This document shows positions 1 to 6,584 of a DNA stretch of 8,594 bases, piece by piece. Location of the stretch: NCBI GenBank assembly GCA_946533525.1, contig CAMNBW010000050.1:1-8594 (forward strand), given 5' to 3'. The position numbers and the translations under genes are program-made. How positions within the stretch are numbered: the stretch's first letter is position 1; every line of letters begins with the position of its first letter. Source of the DNA: an uncultured Lachnospiraceae bacterium. GTDB taxonomy: Bacteria; Bacillota; Clostridia; Lachnospirales; Lachnospiraceae. The notes below the pieces were generated by a model that was given only the letters and a program-made list of their open reading frames with translations, was not told the DNA's origin and ran no database searches.

Positions 1-1055
1 CTGTAATAGTCCCCGTCTATAACGCTGACAGGGATTATCTTAAAAAAAGCATAGAGAGCGCCCTGGGCCAGACCTATTCCGATATAGAGGTAATAGTCGT
101 AAACGACGGGTCGAGTAACGGGTGCGAAAAAGTGCTGGACCCCCTTTTATCCGATCGCAGGCTTAAGCTTATAAATAAGGAAAACGGCGGCACCTCCACT
201 GCGAGGAACGCCGGCCTTGACGCTGCCGCCGGAACCTATGTACTCTTTCTGGATGCCGACGATCATCTGGAAAAGGACTGCTGTGAGAGGCTTATCAAAG
301 AAACACGGAAGGATGAAAGCCCGGACATCTTGTTTTTCGGCTATGCAACTGAATATACGAACAGGCAGGTCAGGCGGGTCCTGGATAAAAATTCCCTGGA
401 AAAGGGGCAGTGGGAGGAACTGTGGCAGCGGGATGCCCTGGAGCTGGCGATTTTAAGGGGAGACAGGCGGCTTGGGCCGGTGGAGATCGGCGCCCCCTGG
501 GGAAAGCTTATCAAAAGAAGCGCCATTGAGGCCCATAAGGTGCGCTATACCCCCGGGCTTATAAAGGGGCAGGACACTGTCTTCATATTAAATCTCATAG
601 AAAAATGCGAAAGCTTTAAATATCTGCCCTATCTCGGCTATTACTACAGGATCTCCGATTCCTCCGTGAGCCACAGGTTCAATCCCGATATAGTGGAAAT
701 AATGGAGCGCACCCTGGGGGCTTATTCGGACTTTGTATCTGCAAACCGTAAGGGAGAGGAATTTGAAAAAGCGGTAAGAGGGAAATATTACAGGGTGCTG
801 ACGGGAGAATATCTGGAGTTATACTTTGTAAACAGAAATAATCCCGCAAAGCCGGAGGAAAATAGAAGGCAGTTCGCTTCCCTACTTAAAAGGCGGGAGT
901 ACAGGGAGTCCATAGCTGCTGAAGATGGAAGCTCAGCGGGAATATTTCAGCGGCTTATGCGAAGCGCTCTTTTGAAAAATAATATCGGCGCGGCCTTTGC
1001 CCTGAAGAGGGCGGAGCTGTTTGCGAAAAGACTGGTGGTAAGACAGTATGCCTGA
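1..1055 (+). CDS. Glycosyltransferase family 2 (GT-A fold), 5'-truncated by the window edge
   Basis: Likely transfers a sugar from a nucleotide-sugar donor to a cell-surface glycan or lipid-linked acceptor at the cytoplasmic face; donor and acceptor cannot be read from the sequence. The frame opens at base 3 and is already inside the GT2 N-terminal strand (VIVPVYNA), so only a few residues should be missing; 350 are visible. Numbering from base 3, VNDGSS (33-38) is the nucleotide-binding strand-loop, GGTSTARNAG (62-71) is the conserved donor-site helix, and DADD (84-87) holds the metal-binding DxD. Residues after about 200 form a variable C-terminal region with no membrane segment. A GTG at base 132 could start a shorter ORF, but that would delete the nucleotide-binding strand, so it is not the real start. 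The gene overlaps the next by 8 bases, which implies one operon and translational coupling. Family assignment is firm; specific function unknown. Confidence 0.93.
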   Translation, partial: VIVPVYNADRDYLKKSIESALGQTYSDIEVIVVNDGSSNGCEKVLDPLLSDRRLKLINKENGGTSTARNAGLDAAAGTYVLFLDADDHLEKDCCERLIKETRKDESPDILFFGYATEYTNRQVRRVLDKNSLEKGQWEELWQRDALELAILRGDRRLGPVEIGAPWGKLIKRSAIEAHKVRYTPGLIKGQDTVFILNLIEKCESFKYLPYLGYYYRISDSSVSHRFNPDIVEIMERTLGAYSDFVSANRKGEEFEKAVRGKYYRVLTGEYLELYFVNRNNPAKPEENRRQFASLLKRREYRESIAAEDGSSAGIFQRLMRSALLKNNIGAAFALKRAELFAKRLVVRQYA

Positions 1056-1737
1056 AAAAAGAACAGCGCTCATAACCGGGGCTTCGAGAGGCATCGGAAG
1101 GGCAATAGCGGAAAGCTTTGCGGAGAAATACGAGCTTATATTGGTCTGCCGCAGGGATGTAGACGACCTTAGAGATCTGCCCGGCAGGCATTTTGCCGGA
1201 GACGTGGGGGATATGGCCTTTGTACAGAGCGTCTTTCGGGAGGTAGAATCCCTGGATGTACTTGTGAATAATGCGGGGATCTCCTGGTTCGGTCTGCTGC
1301 AGGAAACGCCTCCGGAAAAGTGGGCGGAGCTTATAAATACAAATCTGACCTCGGTGTACAATACCTGCCATGAGGCCATACCCCTCATGCTGAAAAAACA
1401 TTCGGGGAAGATAATAAATATCTCCTCGGTCTGGGGCGAGGCCGGAGCTGCTATGGAGACGGCTTACTCTGCCTCCAAGGGCGGGGTAAATGCCCTTACG
1501 AAGGCTCTGGCAAAGGAGCTGGCTCCCAGCGGAATTCAGGTAAACGCCGTTGCCTGCGGTGTCATTGATACAGATATGAACGCCTTTCTTTCCGGGGAGG
1601 AAAGAGAGGAGCTGATTGAGGAGATCCCGGCGGGAAGGATGGGAAGGCCGGAGGAGGTGGCACAGCTCGTGTATTCCCTTGCTTCGGGCCACGATTACAT
1701 GACGGGTCAGATAATAACTTTTTCCGGAGGCTGGTAA
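1048..1737 (+). CDS. Short-chain dehydrogenase/reductase, FabG-like
   Basis: Classical NAD(P)-dependent SDR of 229 residues, slightly shorter than typical FabG (about 245). Visible motifs: cofactor glycine motif TGASRGIG (10-17), NNAG (74-77), catalytic Asn99, Ser127 in NISSVWG, and Tyr140/Lys144 in YSASK. The C-terminal TGQIITFSGGW matches the usual SDR end (TGQ...GG). The normally conserved Pro-Gly after the sixth strand (NAVAPG) reads NAVACG here, with Cys170. The start is the ATG overlapping the last 8 bases of the glycosyltransferase; it lacks a strong Shine-Dalgarno, so coupling is likely. No other fatty-acid synthesis gene is nearby, which argues against the housekeeping FabG of a fab cluster. 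It may instead reduce a sugar- or lipid-related ketone for the upstream operon, or be the Firmicutes YmfI-type reductase acting on 5-aminopentanone-modified elongation factor P. Fold assignment is firm; substrate is inference. Confidence 0.88.
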   Translation: MPEKRTALITGASRGIGRAIAESFAEKYELILVCRRDVDDLRDLPGRHFAGDVGDMAFVQSVFREVESLDVLVNNAGISWFGLLQETPPEKWAELINTNLTSVYNTCHEAIPLMLKKHSGKIINISSVWGEAGAAMETAYSASKGGVNALTKALAKELAPSGIQVNAVACGVIDTDMNAFLSGEEREELIEEIPAGRMGRPEEVAQLVYSLASGHDYMTGQIITFSGGW

Positions 1738-1831
1738 GAATTTTGGTAAAAAGTTACAGCATTTGAAACTTATGTAAATTCACTTAAAACGGCAGAAATA
1801 TAAAGCTTCCAGTAAAATCAACATCCATTCG

Positions 1832-1860
1832 TTGACAAAGGGATAAAGGAGTGTTAATAT
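1832..1860 (+). promoter_or_regulatory. Sigma-A promoter of the NlpC/P60 gene
   Basis: A perfect -35 TTGACA (1832-1837) is followed, after 17 bases, by TAATAT (1855-1860), a 4/6 match to the -10 consensus. A TGn extended -10 (TGT, 1852-1854) compensates for the weak hexamer. Transcription should start near 1867, giving a leader of about 43 bases before the ATG at 1910. Confidence 0.72.
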
Positions 1861-1871
1861 TTACTGCGAAA

Positions 1872-1888
1872 CGTAACAAATTTGTAAC
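1872..1888 (+). promoter_or_regulatory. Candidate WalR (YycF) binding box
   Basis: CGTAAC-AAATT-TGTAAC matches the WalR consensus TGTWAH-N5-TGTWAH at 11 of 12 defined positions, the first base being the only mismatch. It sits just downstream of the predicted transcription start, where WalR usually represses in B. subtilis. It lies before a cell-wall endopeptidase, the classic kind of WalR target. A second, weaker copy (TGTAAA-N5-TTAAAA, 1773-1789, 10 of 12) lies upstream of the -35. The motif match is seen directly; the regulator is inferred. Confidence 0.5.
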
Positions 1889-1894
1889 ATTTGC

Positions 1895-1899
1895 AAAGG
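1895..1899 (+). promoter_or_regulatory. Ribosome binding site of the NlpC/P60 gene
   Basis: AAAGG lies 10 bases before the ATG at 1910. It is moderate in strength, but it supports this start, which also gives a standard signal peptide. Confidence 0.5.
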
Positions 1900-1909
1900 T
1901 CATTAAAGT

Positions 1910-3490
1910 ATGAAGAAATCCGTTTGGGCAAGATGCATTGCCCTTGGCATGGCAGGCGCAGTGACAATGAGCCTCCTGCCGACGAATAACATATATGCGG
2001 CGCCTACCGAGGGCTCCCTTCCCGTTGCGGGAATAGCAAGGGCCTTAAATGAAGGTAAGTCCGTAACCGCAATAAGGGCTGAGCAGGTAAAGAAGACAGG
2101 GTCAGTCAGCGAGAAATATATCGAGCATGTAGCCGCCACAGCAGCGGCACAGACTGAACAGCCCGAGATAAAGCCCGATAACGGACTTTTTGAAACAAAT
2201 GTTTATGCGGCGGAAGAGGAAGCTGAAGCGCCGGTTGAGGAAGAGAAGGAAGTAAGCGCTAATTCAAAGCCCGAGGGCTTTAGCGGAACCATTGTAATAA
2301 GAGAAGAGAGCGTAAGCAATTTTGATGAGGTTCTTACCGCAGGGGCAGGAGCCGTAAAGGAAAAGGAAGAAGAAGCAAAGCAGGAGGAAAAGAAGCATAC
2401 CGTATCCTCCGAGGGTATCGATTCGGTTACCGCCGGAGCGGAATCCACGACTGATACAACGGGTTCCGACGGCAGCATGAACCTTGTTGACGCTGTTACC
2501 AGCGCTTCTTCGATTAAGACAGAGGACTTTGCAAATCTGGTTATCGCCAGAGTAAATGACTATGTAAATGTTCGCCAGATGCCTACAGAGGAAAGCGAGG
2601 TTGTCGGTAAGCTGTACAACAAGTCAGTGGGCGACGAGCTCGAGGATGCAGGCGACTGGGTAAAGATAAAATCCGGCAATACCGTGGGATATGTTAAGAA
2701 GGAATATGTAGTAAGGGGCGAGGAGGCCAAGGGTCTGGCTCAGGAAGTGGGAACCAGAATGGCTAAGGTTATAACCACCACCCTTTATGTTCGTAAGGAG
2801 CCTTCCAAGGAGGCGGAAGTTATCGGTATGGTACCGATGGATGACGAACTTACTGTATCGGAGGAAACAGAGGACGGCTGGGTAAGAGTATCCGTCGAGG
2901 AAGGTGACGGCTACGTAAGCGCGGAGTTTGTCCAGCTCTTCACAGACTTTGTAAGAGCAGAGTCCAAGCAGGAAGAGGAAGCCCGTCTCAAGAAAGAGGA
3001 AGAGGCAAGAGAGGCTGCCAGAAGGGCGGCTGCCGAGGCTGAGAGAAAGAACAGGAAGAACAACAAGAATAACGGCTCTGGCTCAAAGAAGGGCAGCTCA
3101 TCCAAGGGCTCAGGCGGCGGTTCATATTCGGCCTCCGGTTCGGGAACGGGAGCTTCGGTAGCAAACTATGCACTGCAGTTCGTAGGAAATCCTTATGTAT
3201 ACGGCGGTTCATCCCTTACCAACGGTACTGACTGCTCCGGCTTCGTAATGAGCGTATACAGGAACTTCGGTGTATCCCTGCCGCACTCCTCCGGTGGAGA
3301 CAGGTCCGTCGGTTCGGCGGTACAGGGCGGTCTTGCCAATGCACAGGCAGGAGATATAGTATGCTATTCCGGTCACGTTGGTATCTACATCGGAAATGGC
3401 CAGATAGTACACGCTTCCACTGCAGCTACGGGTATCAAGGTCTCCAGCGCGAACTACAGAACACCTTTGGCAGTACGTAGAATATTCTAA
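1910..3490 (+). CDS. Secreted cell-wall hydrolase: two SH3b domains and C-terminal NlpC/P60
   Basis: Predicted exported peptidoglycan endopeptidase of 526 residues, of the D-glutamyl-diamino-acid endopeptidase type. Residues 1-30 form a signal peptide (MKKS, hydrophobic core, NIYA cut before APTEG). Residues 31-205 are acidic, Glu/Ala/Ser/Thr-rich and match no domain I know. Two bacterial SH3 domains follow, about 209-268 (DYVNVRQMP start) and 284-343 (TLYVRKEPS start), likely wall-binding. Residues 350-383 are a charged Glu/Lys/Arg/Ala helix, probably a coiled coil, and 388-415 a Gly/Ser/Lys linker. The NlpC/P60 domain spans about 415-526 with catalytic Cys442 (DCSGF), His489 (GHVGIY) and His501 (VHAS), so it should be active. 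It has its own promoter and a WalR-like box. The next gene begins 8 bases after the stop with no terminator between, so they are probably cotranscribed. It resembles LytE/CwlO-type growth autolysins in role; orthology to either is not claimed. Confidence 0.93.
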   Translation: MKKSVWARCIALGMAGAVTMSLLPTNNIYAAPTEGSLPVAGIARALNEGKSVTAIRAEQVKKTGSVSEKYIEHVAATAAAQTEQPEIKPDNGLFETNVYAAEEEAEAPVEEEKEVSANSKPEGFSGTIVIREESVSNFDEVLTAGAGAVKEKEEEAKQEEKKHTVSSEGIDSVTAGAESTTDTTGSDGSMNLVDAVTSASSIKTEDFANLVIARVNDYVNVRQMPTEESEVVGKLYNKSVGDELEDAGDWVKIKSGNTVGYVKKEYVVRGEEAKGLAQEVGTRMAKVITTTLYVRKEPSKEAEVIGMVPMDDELTVSEETEDGWVRVSVEEGDGYVSAEFVQLFTDFVRAESKQEEEARLKKEEEAREAARRAAAEAERKNRKNNKNNGSGSKKGSSSKGSGGGSYSASGSGTGASVANYALQFVGNPYVYGGSSLTNGTDCSGFVMSVYRNFGVSLPHSSGGDRSVGSAVQGGLANAQAGDIVCYSGHVGIYIGNGQIVHASTAATGIKVSSANYRTPLAVRRIF

Positions 3491-3498
3491 GATAAATT

Positions 3499-5715
3499 AT
3501 GAAAATCGGACGCCACATAGTCTGCATTATATTTATCGCGGCGGTCGCATTCTTCACCTTTTTGAGGATACAGACTGACGACGAGATATATATGGACTTT
3601 AATTCCTTAAGCGTTACAGCCTCCGAGAGCGACATATCTGGGGGAGTCTTAAGGGTCGACGCTTCTGCTGTGACGGATAAAGAGGGGCTCTTTGCTGAGA
3701 GCAGGTCGGTTGACCTGCCAAAGGGCTCCTATAATTTTGAGATCGACCATGAAAACGGGGACGGTGCTTTTCTTACGTTCATGGATTCCGAAACGCCCTG
3801 CTTTACCGGAGAGCTTCCTGCTGAGGAAAGCCGGACTGTATTTCGCTTTGATACCGACAGGGAGATAAATGACTTTACGGTTCGTTTTTACTATAGCGGA
3901 GAGGGCAGTGTCACCCTGAAGCACCTCCTGATAACCACGCAGGGAAGTGCGCTGATCTACAGCGATAACCTTCTCTCCGGCCTTCTGCTTATTGTTCTGG
4001 CGCTTATCTTCGATTATATCCTTGTGATCCGGAATAAACAGATACCCCTTGAAGTCCTGGCGGGAGCGGCTGCCGTGTTTGCGGCGTCCTACCCTCTTTT
4101 TGCGTCAGGCTTTCTGGACGGTCACGATACCGCCTTCCACATGATGCGGATAGAGGGCATAAAGGATGCACTTTTAGACGGACAGTTCCCGGCGGTGATC
4201 TACCCCAATGATGCCTATGGACATGGCTATATGGGGGCGCTTTACCCCAATATTTTCCTGTATATCCCTGCGGCGCTGCGCCTTATGCGGGTCTCCGCCC
4301 TCGGGGCGTATAAGGCATCATTTTTCCTTGTGAATATATTTTCGTTTCTTACGGCCTACCTTTGCGGAAAGACCATTTCCGGCAGCAGAAGAGGGGCCGT
4401 TCTGGCGGCGGTGCTCTATACCCTTGCGCCCTTCCGCCTGATCGACATATATTTCCGCTCGACCCTGGGAGAGGCCATAGCCATGGTCTTCTTTCCCCTG
4501 GTGCTTTTGGGGATATACAATATAACCATAGGAGACAGCGAAAGGTGGCGCGCTCTCTTTGTGGGGATGTGCGGCCTGATAGAATCCCACATTCTCTCGG
4601 CCATATTCGGGGGAGCTCTTTGTGCTGTCTTTGTCCTTGTCTTTCTCCTTAAGCTCTTTAAGGAAAAACGGATAATAAAGCTCATATATGCAGCCGCCGC
4701 CTCCCTGGCAGCTAGCCTTGTTTTCTTCGTGCCCTTCTTTTTCTACAGGGCGCAGGATCTGCAGCTTGACGACACAATAAGGCGTTTCAATCCGGCCCGG
4801 GCGGCCCAGCCCATGTATGAGATCTTTTCGAGTCTGCCGAGGCTCCTTACGGATAAGGACGACGCCTATTTAAGGCGGGAGATGATACCGACCCTTGGAC
4901 TGGTGGGTCTGGCCTGCATCGCCTTAACCTTATGCCTTGTTTTATGCGCAAAGACCGGCCGGGAGGAAAAGAGGTTTGCCCTTACGGCGCTGGGACTGGA
5001 GACAGCCATAGTATATATCGCGTCGGATATGTTCCCCTGGGAGACCCTTGAAAAATTCCCCGGCTTATTTAATCAGCTCATGCTTTTGGAGCATCCATGG
5101 AGGCTTTTTTCCATTGCAGTCTGCATCTTCGCCCCCATAAGTGCCCTGGCTCTGGAGAAAACTGATAAGCTTAAGCCCTCCTTTACCGCCTTTGCTCTGG
5201 CATTGGTGGCCTTAAGCCTGATGACCGACTGTTTACAGACGGATATGGTCTTTAATAACCGCTCCCGATATATAGACATGGAGACGGGCGACAGGGCATA
5301 TTCCTACAATGTGGACTATATGCCGAGAGAATTTAAGGATATGGAGGCGCTTAGAACCGATGAGGCGCCCTGCTCGGAGCAGGTTGACATAACAAAATAT
5401 TCGAAAAAGGGTACGCATATCTATCTTGCATATGAAAACAACAGGGGCGGAGATGCCGGCATACGCCTTCCCCTGCTGTATTACAGAGGCTACAGGGCGG
5501 TGAACGCCGCAGGCCGGCCGCTCGCGGTCTACGAAGGAGAATTGGGAGACATCTGCGTTGTGCCGGACGCCGAAAGCGGAGAGATAAGAGTGGACTTCAC
5601 ACAGCCGGTAATGAACGTAGCCGCCTTTATATTTTCAGTGATAGCCGTTGTCCTTGTTCTTTGGAAGAAACCGGCATGGATTTTATTGAACCTTTGTGGT
5701 AAGATAAAAAAATAA
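3499..5715 (+). CDS. Large polytopic membrane protein, PTPS-related / GT-C-like family
   Basis: Integral membrane protein of 738 residues that I read as belonging to the bacterial '6-pyruvoyl-tetrahydropterin synthase-related' membrane family, which resembles GT-C glycosyltransferases using lipid-linked sugars. A TM helix at 8-22 precedes an extracytoplasmic, strand-rich domain (about 25-150). Roughly a dozen TM helices follow (157-178, 184-204, then several up to about 577), then a second extracytoplasmic domain (about 580-703), a final TM (705-722) and a basic cytoplasmic tail. Family-like features are the first large loop with GHDTAFHMMRIEG (208-220), where Asp207/Asp210 could be a catalytic acidic pair, the RSTLGEA loop (320-326), and EHPWRL (531-536). 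The ATG lies 8 bases after the hydrolase stop and has no good Shine-Dalgarno, so translation is probably coupled. The N-terminal TM supports this start. It may modify a wall or surface polymer; substrate unknown. A YfhO-type GT-C protein is the main alternative. Confidence 0.75.
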   Translation: MKIGRHIVCIIFIAAVAFFTFLRIQTDDEIYMDFNSLSVTASESDISGGVLRVDASAVTDKEGLFAESRSVDLPKGSYNFEIDHENGDGAFLTFMDSETPCFTGELPAEESRTVFRFDTDREINDFTVRFYYSGEGSVTLKHLLITTQGSALIYSDNLLSGLLLIVLALIFDYILVIRNKQIPLEVLAGAAAVFAASYPLFASGFLDGHDTAFHMMRIEGIKDALLDGQFPAVIYPNDAYGHGYMGALYPNIFLYIPAALRLMRVSALGAYKASFFLVNIFSFLTAYLCGKTISGSRRGAVLAAVLYTLAPFRLIDIYFRSTLGEAIAMVFFPLVLLGIYNITIGDSERWRALFVGMCGLIESHILSAIFGGALCAVFVLVFLLKLFKEKRIIKLIYAAAASLAASLVFFVPFFFYRAQDLQLDDTIRRFNPARAAQPMYEIFSSLPRLLTDKDDAYLRREMIPTLGLVGLACIALTLCLVLCAKTGREEKRFALTALGLETAIVYIASDMFPWETLEKFPGLFNQLMLLEHPWRLFSIAVCIFAPISALALEKTDKLKPSFTAFALALVALSLMTDCLQTDMVFNNRSRYIDMETGDRAYSYNVDYMPREFKDMEALRTDEAPCSEQVDITKYSKKGTHIYLAYENNRGGDAGIRLPLLYYRGYRAVNAAGRPLAVYEGELGDICVVPDAESGEIRVDFTQPVMNVAAFIFSVIAVVLVLWKKPAWILLNLCGKIKK

Positions 5716-5766
5716 AAGGAGTAGGCAGCTGAACAGATAGAAGAGGAAAATAAAAACAAATAAACC

Positions 5767-5772
5767 GGAGGA
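5767..5772 (+). promoter_or_regulatory. Strong ribosome binding site of hpf
   Basis: GGAGGA stands 4 bases before the ATG at 5777 and fixes the start. It is the best Shine-Dalgarno in the window, consistent with a protein needed in ribosome-scale amounts. The 61-base gap after the membrane-protein gene (5716-5776) is A-rich. I see no terminator and no convincing promoter in it, so readthrough from upstream is possible. Confidence 0.7.
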
Positions 5773-5776
5773 AATT

Positions 5777-6304
5777 ATGAATTTTATTATTACAGGAAAA
5801 AATATCGAAGTGACCCAGGGCTTAAAGGATGCGGTTCAGGACAAGATCGGAAAGCTTGAAAAGTATTTTAATCCCGATACGGAGGTTATAGTTACCTTAA
5901 GCGTGGAGAAGGAGAGGCACAAGATCGAGGTTACCATTCCCGTAAAGGGCAGCATAATAAGGTCCGAGCAGGTCAGCAACGATATGTACGTGTCCATCGA
6001 TCTCGTAGAGGAGATAATCGAAAGACAGCTTAAGAAGTATAAGTCCAAGATAATCGACAAGTCCCAGGGAGGCGGAGATTTCAACAAGGATTACGTTGAA
6101 AAGGACTATACGGATTCGGATGAGGTGGAGATCGTTCGTACGAAGAGCTTTGCCTTCAAGCCCATGTATCCCGAAGATGCCTGCGTACAGATGGAGCTTC
6201 TCGGCCACAATTTCTATGTTTTCAGAAACGCCGAGACTGACGAGGTGAACGTAGTCTATAAGCGCAAGGGCAATACCTACGGGCTTATCGAGCCTGAAAA
6301 CTGA
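5777..6304 (+). CDS. hpf: Ribosome hibernation promoting factor, long form
   Basis: Cytoplasmic protein that binds the 30S subunit in stationary phase or stress, blocks the mRNA/tRNA channel and drives formation of inactive 100S ribosome dimers. The 175-residue length is typical of the long form found in Firmicutes (B. subtilis YvyD). Residues 1-95 are the RaiA/S30AE ribosome-binding domain (MNFIITGKNIEVTQGLKDAV start, with the usual beta-alpha-beta pattern and the VEEIIERQLKKYK helix). Residues about 97-115 are a charged linker. Residues 116-175 are the C-terminal dimerisation domain (RTKSFAFKPMYPEDACVQME through YKRKGNTYGLIEP). Both domains look intact. A strong intrinsic terminator begins about 30 bases after the stop, so this gene ends its transcription unit. 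Its promoter is not clear; it may have a stress promoter inside the end of the upstream gene or be read through from it. Confidence 0.96.
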   Translation: MNFIITGKNIEVTQGLKDAVQDKIGKLEKYFNPDTEVIVTLSVEKERHKIEVTIPVKGSIIRSEQVSNDMYVSIDLVEEIIERQLKKYKSKIIDKSQGGGDFNKDYVEKDYTDSDEVEIVRTKSFAFKPMYPEDACVQMELLGHNFYVFRNAETDEVNVVYKRKGNTYGLIEPEN

Positions 6305-6335
6305 ACAGCATAAGACGGGCTTCAAAATGATTATC

Positions 6336-6380
6336 ACGGGGCTGCCGGAAAAAATTTTTCGGCAACCCCGTTTTTTGTTC
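6336..6380 (+). terminator. Intrinsic terminator after hpf
   Basis: The arms ACGGGGCTGCCG (6336-6347) and CGGCAACCCCGT (6360-6371) pair with one C-A mismatch. The stem extends inward through an A-run/T-run (6349-6359) after a bulged G. The 3' arm runs into TTTTTTG. The opposite strand has no T-run after the stem, so it should act on the + strand only. Confidence 0.9.
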
Positions 6381-6424
6381 CCCATCATACGAATTATATA
6401 ACAGGAGATTAAACGACGAGAGAA

Positions 6425-6441
6425 GGGAGACGTCGGGAGAC
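6425..6441. repeat. Direct repeat GGGAGAC, twice, 10-base period
   Basis: Exact copies at 6425-6431 and 6435-6441 separated by GTC. One helical turn apart, they would present the same face to a dimeric DNA-binding protein. Confidence 0.55.
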
Positions 6442-6477
6442 TGCCGAAGCTATGGATGCGCACTATCGCGCTGCTGC

Positions 6478-6492
6478 GGCAAACAGGTTGCC
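6478..6492. repeat. Short perfect hairpin GGCAA-ACAGG-TTGCC
   Basis: Five-base stem with a five-base loop. There is no T-run after it, so it is not an intrinsic terminator. Function unknown. Confidence 0.4.
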
Positions 6493-6512
6493 AATACGCT
6501 CACACCCTCCCT

Positions 6513-6530
6513 CCTAACCCAACCTAACCC
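6513..6530. repeat. Direct repeat CCTAACCC, twice, 10-base period
   Basis: Exact copies at 6513-6520 and 6523-6530 in a strongly C-rich, strand-asymmetric stretch (6501-6531). This lies about 85-100 bases upstream of the -35 of the sigI promoter. Confidence 0.55.
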
Positions 6531-6562
6531 CAAATATAATTATCGACGGGACGCGCAGAGAG

Positions 6563-6584
6563 AACCCGGACGATAACCTCCGAA
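6563..6584 (+). promoter_or_regulatory. Possible SigI-dependent autoregulatory promoter
   Basis: AACCC (6563-6567) and CGAA (6581-6584) are 13 bases apart, reminiscent of SigI promoters in Bacillus and Clostridium, which tend to have a C-rich -35 and a CGAA/CGWA -10. A second candidate is CCCC (6528-6531) followed after 12 bases by CGAC (6544-6547). sigI-rsgI operons are commonly autoregulated. Both matches are short, so this is only a suggestion. Confidence 0.25.

Noticed and set aside
132..1055. GTG at 132 as the start of the glycosyltransferase
   Set aside because: The frame is open to base 3 and encodes the essential GT2 N-terminal strands VIVPVYNA and VNDGSS, so the true start lies before the window.
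955..1692. Long open frame on the minus strand opposite the SDR gene
   Set aside because: It is antisense to a clearly recognisable SDR with all motifs, has no ribosome binding site I can see and no recognisable domain.
1715..1756. Inverted repeat TAACTTTTT / AAAAAGTTA around the SDR stop codon as a terminator
   Set aside because: The stem is A/T-rich with a 24-base loop and no T-run follows. Chance pairing in A/T-rich sequence is more likely.
1738..1909. Cyclic di-AMP riboswitch before the NlpC/P60 gene
   Set aside because: Such riboswitches occur before wall hydrolases, but this leader is only about 43 bases, A/T-rich and without the needed stems.
5686..5716. TTGAAC followed by A-rich sequence as an hpf promoter
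   Set aside because: At acceptable spacing (16-19 bases) the best -10 is AATAAA with a 19-base spacer, and TAAGAT with an extended TG lacks a -35. Neither is convincing.
5897..6463. Minus-strand open frame opposite hpf and its terminator
   Set aside because: It runs through the hpf terminator and mirrors conserved hpf codons; no domain is recognisable.
6513..6530. CCTAACCC repeats as telomere-like or CRISPR-like repeats
   Set aside because: There are only two copies, 10 bases apart, with no array and no linear-end context.
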